A DNA stretch of 11,224 nt from Zetaproteobacteria bacterium (GCA_021545665.1 JAJRTX010000136.1:1-11224), one strand, 5' to 3'; positions 1 to 7,275 are shown, numbered from the stretch's first letter. Made by a program: numbers and translations. Notes: generated by a model not told the origin, from the sequence alone.

Positions 1-1
1 T

Positions 2-502
2 GCCCTGCGTGAAGACCCGGATGTGATACTGGTCGGTGAAATGCGCGACCTGGAAACCATTAGCCTGGCTGTAACCGCAGCAGAAATGGGTATATTAATC
101 CTCGGTACTTTACATACCAATAGCGCTGCTGCCACAATAGAGCGTATTATTAACGTATTTCCAGCTGGGGATGAACCTTATATACGTGCTATGTTATCCA
201 CATCCTTATGTGGTGTAGTATCACAGCAACTGGTCAGACATGCCGACGGGCGAAGTCGGGTAGCCGCTGTCGAGATCATGCTCAACAACACAGCGGTATC
301 GAATATCATACGAGAAGGCAGACCCGAGCAACTGCAAAACGTTATCCAGAGTGGTTCGATGCAGGGTATGCAGAGCCTGGATTCAGCCCTGCGAAAATTA
401 CTGGATGAAAAAACCATAACCGGAATAGAAGCATACAAAAAGGCACACCATAAAGAGCATTTTGAGCAATACCGTTTACTTCAAGACGAAATGTTCACTT
501 AA
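2..502 (+). CDS. PilT/PilU-family type IV pilus ATPase, C-terminal part (5'-truncated by the window edge)
   Basis: This is the end of a secretion-type hexameric ATPase of the PilT family, which works in the cytoplasm at the base of type IV pili and powers retraction. The frame is open from base 2, so the gene starts before the window. The visible part begins with the Walker B-like motif VGEMRD (GEMRD at 35-49), which is typical of PilT and PilU, followed by AAEMG and the His-box GTLHT (104-118). Then come the conserved SQQLVR and EIM segments and a helical C-terminal tail ending near QDEMFT. The tail looks unlike the short PilT ending (KIPENF type), so this may be a third PilT paralogue rather than pilT or pilU. 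The Walker A part is not in view. The next gene, an FHA protein, starts 18 bp downstream on the same strand, so the two are probably co-transcribed. The family is secure; the exact paralogue is not. Confidence 0.9.
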   Translation, partial: ALREDPDVILVGEMRDLETISLAVTAAEMGILILGTLHTNSAAATIERIINVFPAGDEPYIRAMLSTSLCGVVSQQLVRHADGRSRVAAVEIMLNNTAVSNIIREGRPEQLQNVIQSGSMQGMQSLDSALRKLLDEKTITGIEAYKKAHHKEHFEQYRLLQDEMFT

Positions 503-520
503 AAAAGCGGGACTAACACC

Positions 521-1192
521 ATGGCAGCAAAGCTAATTTTAACACTTGATGGCGCCGTGATACGCGAGTATCCAATCGAACGGGAAAGCATCAGCATCGG
601 CAGAAAGCACGGCAATGATATACAGTTAAACGACATGACTGTCAGCGGCCGTCATGCGCTGATCACCACCCTGGTCGGCAATACTTTTGTCGAAGATCTG
701 GGCAGCTCAAACGGCACACTGGTCAACGGCAGCCCGGTCAGTAAGTTACTTATCATGCACGGTGACACCATACAGGTCGGCACACACCAGTTCACCTACT
801 ACAACGAAGACAAGGTAGACTATGAGCCGACCATGTTCGTGAAGGCTGAATTTGCTGAAACCCAGGTTATTGCAAACAGCCCGGCCAATGCCGAGAACGT
901 CAAAGGGCTGCCGCTGGCCGGCGTCAAGATTCTTAACGGTCCCTTCGCCAATTCCAACATGGAGATGCGTAAGCCCTTCAATACACTGGGATATAAAGGG
1001 ATAAAAATGGCAATGATCTCACGTGGCAACATGGGGTACAGCATATCCAGCATCAAATCCAGACGCGGTAAGCGCGCCAGTGATACACCGCTGGTCAATG
1101 GTGTACGTATCGGTGGTGACCCACACCCGTTAAAGGAACACGATATCATTGAAATGGCCGGATTTCAGATGGAATTCTATTATATTCAGTAA
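521..1192 (+). CDS. FHA-domain protein with a degenerate second FHA-like domain
   Basis: This is a cytoplasmic 223-residue protein. Residues about 20-95 form a canonical forkhead-associated domain, which binds phosphothreonine peptides: IGR (26-28), SGRH (42-45), and the ExLGSSNGTLVNG segment with N64 and N69. Residues about 130-223 look like a second FHA fold that keeps the late part (VNG at 192-194, then L...D.IEMAG near 204-214). It lacks a clear GR and the SxxH pair, so it may not bind phosphopeptide. The start at 521 gives a natural N-terminus (MAAKLILTLDG) directly before the first strand; the Shine-Dalgarno is weak (GCGGGA, 11 bases upstream). Its position 18 bp after a PilT-like ATPase suggests an adaptor for a phosphorylated motor or pilus partner. 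That is inference; no Ser/Thr kinase gene is in the window. Confidence 0.88.
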   Translation: MAAKLILTLDGAVIREYPIERESISIGRKHGNDIQLNDMTVSGRHALITTLVGNTFVEDLGSSNGTLVNGSPVSKLLIMHGDTIQVGTHQFTYYNEDKVDYEPTMFVKAEFAETQVIANSPANAENVKGLPLAGVKILNGPFANSNMEMRKPFNTLGYKGIKMAMISRGNMGYSISSIKSRRGKRASDTPLVNGVRIGGDPHPLKEHDIIEMAGFQMEFYYIQ

Positions 1193-1195
1193 ATT

Positions 1196-1230
1196 AACAC
1201 CTCTTAGATGGTGTTTTTCGATAAACACCA
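1196..1230 (+). terminator. Two overlapping, mutually exclusive hairpins; possible terminator after the FHA gene
   Basis: AACACC (1196-1201) can pair with GGTGTT (1210-1215), giving a 6-bp stem followed by three T (1216-1218), as in a weak intrinsic terminator. The same GGTGTTT, extended as TGGTGTTT (1209-1216), can instead pair perfectly with AAACACCA (1223-1230) over 8 bp with a 6-base loop, but no T-run follows. The two folds compete for one segment. It lies just after the FHA stop codon. Termination is plausible but weak by sequence, because the T-tract is short. Confidence 0.45.
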
Positions 1231-1393
1231 GACAATTAGCCGTTCGCAGTGCTTAAGTAGGGACAGCAAGCTGCCGAAAACCTTTAAATAGTGTCAATGT
1301 GATACGGCCACCAGCCAATGGCCTGTACCCATTGATGTAACACATTTAGGAGGTTGGTTTAAGAGACCTCTGAATTAAAAGATTCTAAGGCAA
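1231..1393 (+). promoter_or_regulatory. Structured 5' leader of the GGDEF-EAL gene
   Basis: This is the non-coding stretch before the GGDEF-EAL start. A long imperfect hairpin spans 1291-1343: GTG/CAC (1291-1293 with 1341-1343), TCAATG/CATTGA (1294-1299 with 1330-1335), TAC/GTA (1303-1305 with 1325-1327) and GGCCA/TGGCC (1306-1310 with 1319-1323), with loop CCAGCCAA. A smaller bulged hairpin around CAGCAAGCTG lies near 1264-1272. An AGGAGG motif (1348-1353) follows the large hairpin. Part of it can pair as GAGGT/ACCTC (1350-1354 with 1366-1370). AGGAGG is 40 bases from the ATG and no start codon sits at a usable distance, so it is not the obvious ribosome site. I see no match to the c-di-GMP-I or c-di-GMP-II riboswitch core. 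A promoter must lie here or further upstream, but no clear -35/-10 pair is visible. Confidence 0.45.
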
Positions 1394-3925
1394 ATGCGAC
1401 AACCCTACAGCATCAGGTCAAGATACTTTATAGCCGCCTTTCTGGCGGCATTTATATTATTAAGCGTCATCCTGATAGCACAATACAACACCTCCAGAAC
1501 CAGCGAAGACAACCTGATCAGAATCAGGCTGCGCGAAGACGTCAGCCAGCACACCAGCATGATACGTCTGGGTGTATTAACCGCTATGGACACCCTTACC
1601 GATCACTTGCTCAATCCGCAAGATGAAACCAAAGCCCTGTGGCAACGGGAAATTACTGCCGTTCTTGATCATATTTACATGGTTGACAAGTCAGGCTGGG
1701 GTAACCATACCAACACCAGTGAACTGACCCGTAAGCTGGAAAGAAGCATTACATTACTTGACGTAAAGGCACTCAAACTGATTCAGATGCGACGTAATGC
1801 AGAACAAACCAACCCGGCTCTCTACTATGCCCGGCAGACCATGTTACCGCTGCAGCAGTCCGTTATTACCTTCCTGAACCAGATACTGGATGAGCTGACT
1901 GAAGACGATAATTCCGACTCGTTCCACCATTACGTGAAAGTTGCCAAGGTGCAGCAATACTGGATACAAATTATCGCCGCATTCCGGTTATATGTTGTTA
2001 ACCGGCTTGGCTCCTTTGATGACTCCACACTGGCACAGCAGGCACAGGATATTGAGCTGATCTACGCAAGTCTTGCTCCACAGATCAAGGAGCTCATTAA
2101 ATCAGGTGAAAATGAGGAACTTGGGCTGACAGGTTATTCAGCTCGTGAGGATTTGTATGAGAAAACGGAGGCCTGGCACAAGGACTTCCAGACGGTCAGG
2201 GCAATATTTACCAGTAAGCACTGGCGCACTGACATTATTATTAAAAACGAACAACTCCTGCCTTTGATCACAACCATTATTGAGCTACTACAGGACATGG
2301 AACGAAACATAGAGTCATCTGCACGTAGAGACTTGCAGTTTCTCGAACACATGGCTGACGATAATATTAAAATCCTCTGGTATATATTCAGTATTACTCT
2401 GGTACTTTTCGTGGCGGGCTATGTGTATTTTGACCGATCCATACTCAGCCCTATCAAGCAGGTCTCAAACGCACTGCTTGATGAAACCAGAGGGGCTACT
2501 CGATCGCAGATTACTCATGGCAAGACGCGCGAATCACAGGCGCTGATAGATGCATTTTCACAAATGCGCAACAAGGTAAGCAGCCGACAAATGGCTCTGG
2601 AACACCAGGCCCTGCACGATGCGCTGACAGACCTCCCCAACCGGGTTCTGCTCAATGATCGTTTGAAACAATGTATCCTGTCATCAACCCGTGAAAAGCA
2701 TTCACTTGCACTGCTTATTATGGATCTTGATCACTTCAAGGAAATCAACGACACACTTGGCCATCAGGTGGGTGATGAAATTCTTATCGCCATTGGAAAA
2801 CGCCTGAAAGGCCTGCTGCGGGTATCCGACACCGTCGCACGGCTGGGTGGAGATGAATTCGCGATAATAATACCTTCTTCTGACCCACCTCACGCGATAA
2901 AGGTAACCAATAAAATACTCAATGCACTGAGCAAATCATATAATGTCGGTGGTCACAAACTGTATATAGGGGCCAGTATCGGAATAGCCATGTGCCCGCA
3001 ACACGGTGACTCGGAAATCGAAATAATTCAGCGTGCCGATATTGCCATGTATGCTGCCAAACGAGAAGGCTGTGGATTCTCCATGTACGACGCAAAACTG
3101 GACGATACCAGTTTGAGCAAACTGGAACTGGCCACAGACCTGCGCCTTGCGCTGAATGACAGAGTGCTGGAAATGTTTTACCAGCCCAAGGTCAACATCA
3201 CCACCATGCAGGTAACCGGCGCAGAAGCCCTGTTGAGATGGCAACACCAGAAACATGGCTTTATTCCGCCTGAGCAAATCATTTCACTGGCCGAACACAC
3301 CGGTCTGATACGCCCGTTAACCTACTGGATCATCGAACAAAGTGTTGCGCAGTGCGCCCTGTGGCAGCAGCAACAATTTGGTATAAGCATTTCTATCAAT
3401 CTATCGGTGCATAACCTGATGGATGACGGACTGGTGCCTGTGATCAAACGCGAGCTGGACAAGAATCGTGTGCCGCCCGATAATCTAATTATTGAAATTA
3501 CTGAAAACGTAATGATTACAGATCCGGAACGCGCCGAAAATACGCTTAACCAGCTGTCAGATATGGGCGTACACATTTCGATAGATGACTTTGGAACCGG
3601 CTTTTCATCCCTTGCTTACCTGAAAAGATTACCCGTCGATGAACTGAAAGTAGACAAGTCATTTGTTATTGGTATGCTCAACAATGAAAATGACGGCATC
3701 ATCGTCAGGTCTACCATCGATCTGGCGCGCAACCTGGGGCTGGAGATTATTGCAGAAGGTGTTGAAGACATCAGGACACTGGAACACTTGCACGCCCTGG
3801 GTTGTAATACGATACAGGGTTACTACATTAGCAAACCTATACCGGTTGCAGAGTTTGAAAGCTGGTTCGAGGCATGGAATAGAAAATTATCAAGTGAGCA
3901 AAGCAATAAAAATACTGAAGCGTAG
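1394..3925 (+). CDS. Membrane GGDEF-EAL protein (diguanylate cyclase/c-di-GMP phosphodiesterase)
   Basis: This 843-residue inner-membrane protein makes and/or degrades cyclic di-GMP. A transmembrane helix (about 11-29) leads into a mostly helical periplasmic sensor region (about 30-325), then a second helix (327-346) and a HAMP-like/coiled linker (about 347-410). The GGDEF domain has MDLDHFK (443-449), an intact LGGDEF (484-489) and an RxxD inhibitory site, RVSD (476-479). The EAL domain has EALLRW (611-616), EITEN, IDDFGTG (730-736), KVDK (K755), AEGVE (E788) and the final QGYYISKP. Both active sites therefore look complete, so it may be bifunctional with a sensory switch between activities. 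An in-frame TAA at 1376 excludes an upstream start, and TAAGG stands 3 bases before the ATG. The sensor region matches no family I can name. The VanZ-like gene overlaps its 3' end. Confidence 0.95.
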   Translation: MRQPYSIRSRYFIAAFLAAFILLSVILIAQYNTSRTSEDNLIRIRLREDVSQHTSMIRLGVLTAMDTLTDHLLNPQDETKALWQREITAVLDHIYMVDKSGWGNHTNTSELTRKLERSITLLDVKALKLIQMRRNAEQTNPALYYARQTMLPLQQSVITFLNQILDELTEDDNSDSFHHYVKVAKVQQYWIQIIAAFRLYVVNRLGSFDDSTLAQQAQDIELIYASLAPQIKELIKSGENEELGLTGYSAREDLYEKTEAWHKDFQTVRAIFTSKHWRTDIIIKNEQLLPLITTIIELLQDMERNIESSARRDLQFLEHMADDNIKILWYIFSITLVLFVAGYVYFDRSILSPIKQVSNALLDETRGATRSQITHGKTRESQALIDAFSQMRNKVSSRQMALEHQALHDALTDLPNRVLLNDRLKQCILSSTREKHSLALLIMDLDHFKEINDTLGHQVGDEILIAIGKRLKGLLRVSDTVARLGGDEFAIIIPSSDPPHAIKVTNKILNALSKSYNVGGHKLYIGASIGIAMCPQHGDSEIEIIQRADIAMYAAKREGCGFSMYDAKLDDTSLSKLELATDLRLALNDRVLEMFYQPKVNITTMQVTGAEALLRWQHQKHGFIPPEQIISLAEHTGLIRPLTYWIIEQSVAQCALWQQQQFGISISINLSVHNLMDDGLVPVIKRELDKNRVPPDNLIIEITENVMITDPERAENTLNQLSDMGVHISIDDFGTGFSSLAYLKRLPVDELKVDKSFVIGMLNNENDGIIVRSTIDLARNLGLEIIAEGVEDIRTLEHLHALGCNTIQGYYISKPIPVAEFESWFEAWNRKLSSEQSNKNTEA

Positions 3926-4976
3926 CAGGATTTTTATTGTTACCAGCCTGCTTGTCCTTATCACAGTCATTTTTTTTACACAGACTGGCGTATACATACC
4001 AGGTAATCACAACTTGTTACCTGAATATCAGGAAAAAGATCTACTGCGACTGACTAAAAGTAAACAGGGGGCAGAAATAACAAATCCCTCTAACAACGCA
4101 TTATGGCAGTTAAGCAATACAGCAACATCAGGAACCCGATGGATAGATATGGATATCAGTTCACCGGCGCACTACGATGCGCTTTATCTCAGCGCTGATA
4201 TAAAAGCCGCAATAGAACCCGAACATACATCAGGCCAGCAGGCCTCTGCCAATCTTATGCTGCTTTCACAAAACAAGCAGCAGGAATGGGACTATCAGAC
4301 GCCACATCTGTTAGCCATGATTACCTCGACTCAGGACTGGACTCATTACGAAGCCGGCTTCAAGATGAATTCTGATGCCACTTTATACAGAATATCAGCC
4401 AATCTGGCTGGGCTGACGGGTAATCTGTTAATCAAAAATATTACCCTGTACTCTGCTGAAAAAAGTGCTTTTTACCGCGTTGGGTTTTATAGCTTGCTAT
4501 CAGGCTGGGTGTTGCTGCTGCTCTATCTGGCCACTTACCTATCGAAACACCTCACCGGCATGTGTGAGTACTGGCCCTTGTTTGCCGTATTAGCATTCAT
4601 CATAATCGGCATACTGTTACCGGCAGATATGAAATACAGCCTGCTCACTCAGGTTCATGCATTGCTCAACACACTGGGTATAGATTTTCCGCTACCCGGC
4701 GTGAATACAAACGCACATCACACCACCAGACCCCTGCTGCCGCTTGATAAAATCGGTCACCTGATTGCATTTGGCAGTGCGGGATTTATACTGGCATGGA
4801 AAGGCAAGTCCGATTATAAAAAATATCTCCCGATATTAATCCTGTTTGCAATAACGACAGAGGCCTTGCAATATTTCATCCCTGGCAGGAACCCGCTAAT
4901 GATGGATGTTGCTATCGATACAGGTGGAATTATTGTCGGTGCCAGTCTGGCATATTTACTTAAACGACTGGTCTAA
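3894..4976 (+). CDS. VanZ-like membrane protein with an N-terminal extracytoplasmic domain
   Basis: This is a predicted inner-membrane protein of 360 residues. A first membrane helix (about 13-29) is followed by an extracytoplasmic region (about 32-192) rich in short strands, such as RWIDMDISS and LYLSADIKA. It could be a beta-sandwich, but I cannot name the family. Four membrane helices follow (near 199-217, 229-244, 290-304 and 313-328). The C-terminus has the VanZ-like signature: LDKIGHLIAF (284-293), TEALQYFIPGRN (E323, R332), D338, then a glycine-rich last helix. GTG at 3894 is the only plausible start near the membrane segment; the longer upstream frame is a shadow of the EAL coding sequence. 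The gene overlaps the GGDEF-EAL end by 32 bases with a weak ribosome site, which points to translational coupling. A link to glycopeptide resistance should not be assumed. Polysaccharide or envelope work is possible but is inference. Confidence 0.8.
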   Translation: MSKAIKILKRSRIFIVTSLLVLITVIFFTQTGVYIPGNHNLLPEYQEKDLLRLTKSKQGAEITNPSNNALWQLSNTATSGTRWIDMDISSPAHYDALYLSADIKAAIEPEHTSGQQASANLMLLSQNKQQEWDYQTPHLLAMITSTQDWTHYEAGFKMNSDATLYRISANLAGLTGNLLIKNITLYSAEKSAFYRVGFYSLLSGWVLLLLYLATYLSKHLTGMCEYWPLFAVLAFIIIGILLPADMKYSLLTQVHALLNTLGIDFPLPGVNTNAHHTTRPLLPLDKIGHLIAFGSAGFILAWKGKSDYKKYLPILILFAITTEALQYFIPGRNPLMMDVAIDTGGIIVGASLAYLLKRLV

Positions 4977-5026
4977 TATGCAGTCCACAGCAGGACATAT
5001 CGGACCATCTGGTGTATTATCAGCGT

Positions 5027-5046
5027 ACGAGATTTTACCGTCTCGT
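5027..5046. repeat. Inverted repeat ACGAGA-N8-TCTCGT upstream of the receiver gene
   Basis: A perfect 6-bp inverted repeat (5027-5032 and 5041-5046) with an 8-base centre lies in the 110-bp gap between the VanZ-like gene and the receiver gene, about 40 bases before the start codon. It could be an operator or an RNA hairpin. No T-run follows, so it is not a standard terminator. No convincing sigma-70 promoter pair was found in the gap. Confidence 0.45.
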
Positions 5047-5086
5047 CTGTTGCACGTTTAATACTCAAAACCGGGACCAATCAGTC

Positions 5087-5515
5087 ATGGAAAAGCCGAA
5101 ACTACCCGTCGTACTTGTCGTAGATGACTCACCTACCAATATCGACGTGCTCAGTAATTCATTACGTCCGGATTATATCGTCAAGGCAGCTACCAACGGC
5201 AAAAAGGCATTACAAATAGCCTTTTCCGACAACCAGCCAGATATTATCCTGCTCGACATCATGATGCCTGAAATGGACGGCTATGAGGTATGTGAACGAC
5301 TGAAAAGTGACCCGGCGACCCAGAACATACCTGTTATATTTATTACCGCTATGTCCGAGACGGTAGATGAAGAAATGGGACTGGCTCTGGGTGCAGTGGA
5401 TTATATCACCAAGCCATTCAGTCCCGCGCTAATCAAGGCCCGTGTCAGAAATCATATAAAGCTCAAGCAACAACGTGATCAGCTTGAAGACCTTATTATT
5501 CACGGCAAACCCTGA
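5087..5515 (+). CDS. Stand-alone response-regulator receiver protein (CheY-like)
   Basis: This 142-residue protein is a single receiver domain, the phosphoryl acceptor of a two-component system. It has the acidic pair D13-D14, the phosphorylation site D57 in LLDIMMPEMDG, T87 and the conserved K109 in ITKPF. A short charged helix ends the protein (KQQRDQLEDL), and there is no output domain. The start at 5087 is chosen because MEKPKLPVVLVVDD is the usual receiver N-terminus; the upstream in-frame extension from 5012 runs through the inverted repeat and looks non-coding. The Shine-Dalgarno is weak. Residues 7-137 align without gaps to the receiver of the next gene with about 81% identity by hand count. 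The two are a tandem duplication. It may compete for the same kinase or act as a phosphate sink, which is inference. Confidence 0.93.
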   Translation: MEKPKLPVVLVVDDSPTNIDVLSNSLRPDYIVKAATNGKKALQIAFSDNQPDIILLDIMMPEMDGYEVCERLKSDPATQNIPVIFITAMSETVDEEMGLALGAVDYITKPFSPALIKARVRNHIKLKQQRDQLEDLIIHGKP

Positions 5516-5533
5516 AGCAGCTCTGAACAATTC

Positions 5534-6631
5534 ATGGTAAACAAAGACCAACCCGTCATACTCGTCGTTGATGACACGCCAACGAATATTGATATTCTAA
5601 GCAATACATTACGGCCGGACTTCAGGGTCAAGGCTGCGACCAGTGGAAAAAAAGCACTGCATATCGCTTTTTCTGATAACCCGCCGGATATTATTCTGCT
5701 GGATATTATGATGCCTGAAATGGATGGCTACGAGGTGTGTGAACGCCTGAAAGATGATCCTGCCACACAGGATATACCGGTCATCTTTATTACCGCCATG
5801 ACAGATGAGTTAGATGAGGCGCGTGGCCTCAACCTGGGTGCAGTCGATTATATAACCAAGCCTTTTAGCCCGGCACTGGTCAAGGCCCGCGTGATAAACC
5901 ATATAGAACTCAAAAAGCACAGGGATGAACTTGAAGACCTGGTCAGACTACGCACAAAAGAACTCGAGTTAACACAGGAAGTGACTATCGAAGCAATGGG
6001 AACGCTGGCCGAATACCGTGACCCGGAAACAGGTGGCCATATCAGACGCACCCAGAATTATGTCAAATTACTTGCCGAACACCTGAGCCATCACCCAAAA
6101 TTCAGCGCATATCTGGATAATACTACGATCACCCTGCTATATCAGTCTGCCCCCTTACATGATATTGGCAAGGTAGGCGTCAAAGATAACATTTTATTAA
6201 AACCTGGCCGGCTCACTGAAGAAGAATTCGTCGACATGAAAAAACATGTGGATTTTGGTGGTGCAGCTATCGCATCAGCTGAACAGCGACTGGGTGATAA
6301 TTCATTCCTTCATTTTGCACGTGAAATTGCCGAAACGCATCATGAAAAATGGGATGGCTCCGGTTATCCCACAGGTATCAAGGGAGAAGCAATCCCGATA
6401 TGCGGTCGCCTGATGGCCATTGCGGATGTTTATGATGCATTGATAAGCAAACGTGTGTACAAGTCCCCCTTTACTCACAAAAAGGCAGTTGAATTTATTA
6501 CTCAGGGACGCGGCAGTCATTTCGACCCGGATATGGTTGATGCCTTTATTGAACTACAGGAAGAGTTCAGACAAATAGCACTGGAGTTTGCCGACCATGA
6601 GGAAGAGCGAATTGCCCTAGCTGAACACTAA
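5534..6631 (+). CDS. Receiver-HD-GYP response regulator (predicted c-di-GMP phosphodiesterase, RpfG-like)
   Basis: This 365-residue cytoplasmic protein hydrolyses cyclic di-GMP when activated, as known for RpfG-type enzymes. The receiver domain (about 7-137) has D13-D14, D57 and the ITKPF lysine. A linker helix (about 138-160, RLRTKELELTQEV) joins it to the HD-GYP domain (about 160-355). Visible motifs are EYRDPETGGHIRR (H169), LHDIGKVGV (H209-D210), THHEKWDGSGYP (H269, H270, GYP at 277-279), ADVYDAL and FDPDMVDAF. The metal and GYP residues are all present. The start follows the receiver gene by 18 bases, so the two are probably one operon. The gene's last 15 bases overlap the end of the convergent aldolase-like gene. 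The cognate histidine kinase is not in the window. Confidence 0.95.
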   Translation: MVNKDQPVILVVDDTPTNIDILSNTLRPDFRVKAATSGKKALHIAFSDNPPDIILLDIMMPEMDGYEVCERLKDDPATQDIPVIFITAMTDELDEARGLNLGAVDYITKPFSPALVKARVINHIELKKHRDELEDLVRLRTKELELTQEVTIEAMGTLAEYRDPETGGHIRRTQNYVKLLAEHLSHHPKFSAYLDNTTITLLYQSAPLHDIGKVGVKDNILLKPGRLTEEEFVDMKKHVDFGGAAIASAEQRLGDNSFLHFAREIAETHHEKWDGSGYPTGIKGEAIPICGRLMAIADVYDALISKRVYKSPFTHKKAVEFITQGRGSHFDPDMVDAFIELQEEFRQIALEFADHEEERIALAEH

Positions 6632-7261
6632 TGCCCTTGCAAGGGTCTGCAACATCACTGTACCTGCCTCGCAGGGATCTGCCCCAAAACTGATAATGCC
6701 ATCCTGATGCCCGGCCATCGAAAGAATCCGCTGCTGTGCAAGATCCCCCTGCTGGAACAATAGCTCCACTGCTTCTGCCATCTGTGGAGTACCGTATGGA
6801 ATACTGGCTGCTGTTACCGGCAGACCCAGTTGGTCCGCATGATTCCATATCACCGACGAATGCGCATGTAATACACAGCCTGTTTTCGTACTCTGCCGGT
6901 AAATCATGCTATGCGACATGGCTTCTGATGAAGGCCTGACGGGCCCCCGTGCCACGACTTTATTTTTCCTGAGCTTACAAGACAAAACAGTTGTGTAATG
7001 TTCAGCGCCTAACTCGGGTATACCGCCTGTTTGCGTACCACAGATCACAAAAGAGGGATTTATTCCATCGCTACAGCCAGGCAAACGCACACTAACATTG
7101 CCGTAGGCATAACCATCATACAAGTCTGGCTGCTGCCCGATCAGGCCAGTCAGATACAGTATCCTGCGCCACGCATTCAGTTCACTCAGTGCATCCCATT
7201 GCGGTGCAGCAGCCAGTGTGAATTCAAGCTGAAACTTAATGACGCCTTCAATTTCTTTCAT
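6617..7261 (-). CDS. Class II aldolase/adducin-family protein
   Basis: This cytoplasmic 214-residue protein belongs to the zinc-dependent class II aldolase/adducin fold, which includes fuculose-phosphate aldolase, ribulose-phosphate epimerase and methylthioribulose-phosphate dehydratase. Motifs, numbered from the ATG at 7261, are GNVSVR (54-59), a glycine-rich CGTQTGG (74-80), PSSE (E113, the likely catalytic acid), the metal pair HAH (132 and 134) and a third metal histidine in AGHQDG (H185). The metal site is thus complete, but the substrate cannot be told. A TTG at 7282 would add seven residues. The ATG is preferred, although neither has a strong ribosome site. It is divergent from mltF. 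Its stop codon lies inside the HD-GYP gene, which is convergent. The family is secure; the reaction is unknown. Confidence 0.88.
   Translation of the reverse strand: MKEIEGVIKFQLEFTLAAAPQWDALSELNAWRRILYLTGLIGQQPDLYDGYAYGNVSVRLPGCSDGINPSFVICGTQTGGIPELGAEHYTTVLSCKLRKNKVVARGPVRPSSEAMSHSMIYRQSTKTGCVLHAHSSVIWNHADQLGLPVTAASIPYGTPQMAEAVELLFQQGDLAQQRILSMAGHQDGIISFGADPCEAGTVMLQTLARALVFS
6634..6645. repeat. 12-bp palindrome CCCTTGCAAGGG at the convergent gene end
   Basis: A perfect 12-bp palindrome stands 2 bases after the HD-GYP stop codon and inside the last codons of the aldolase-like gene. It could fold as a 4-bp stem with a 4-base loop. No T-run follows on either strand, so its role as a terminator is doubtful. 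It may simply be coding sequence. Confidence 0.3.
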
Positions 7262-7275
7262 TAGCAGGTAAACTC

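Noticed and set aside
1193..1393. c-di-GMP-I or c-di-GMP-II riboswitch
   Set aside because: The conserved core segments of those classes were not found in the leader; the structure is reported without a class.
3663..3893. In-frame extension of the VanZ-like gene back to 3663
   Set aside because: It runs over the EAL coding sequence in another frame and has no VanZ or membrane character; GTG at 3894 begins just before the first membrane helix.
3894..4976. Glycopeptide resistance gene because of the VanZ similarity
   Set aside because: VanZ-like domains occur widely in bacteria without vanA clusters, and no other van gene is present.
5012..5086. In-frame extension of the receiver gene to 5012
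   Set aside because: The added residues do not resemble a receiver N-terminus and they cover the inverted repeat at 5027-5046.
6736..7264. Plus-strand reading frames inside the aldolase-like gene
   Set aside because: They are antisense to a protein with a complete metal-binding motif set and show no domain features.
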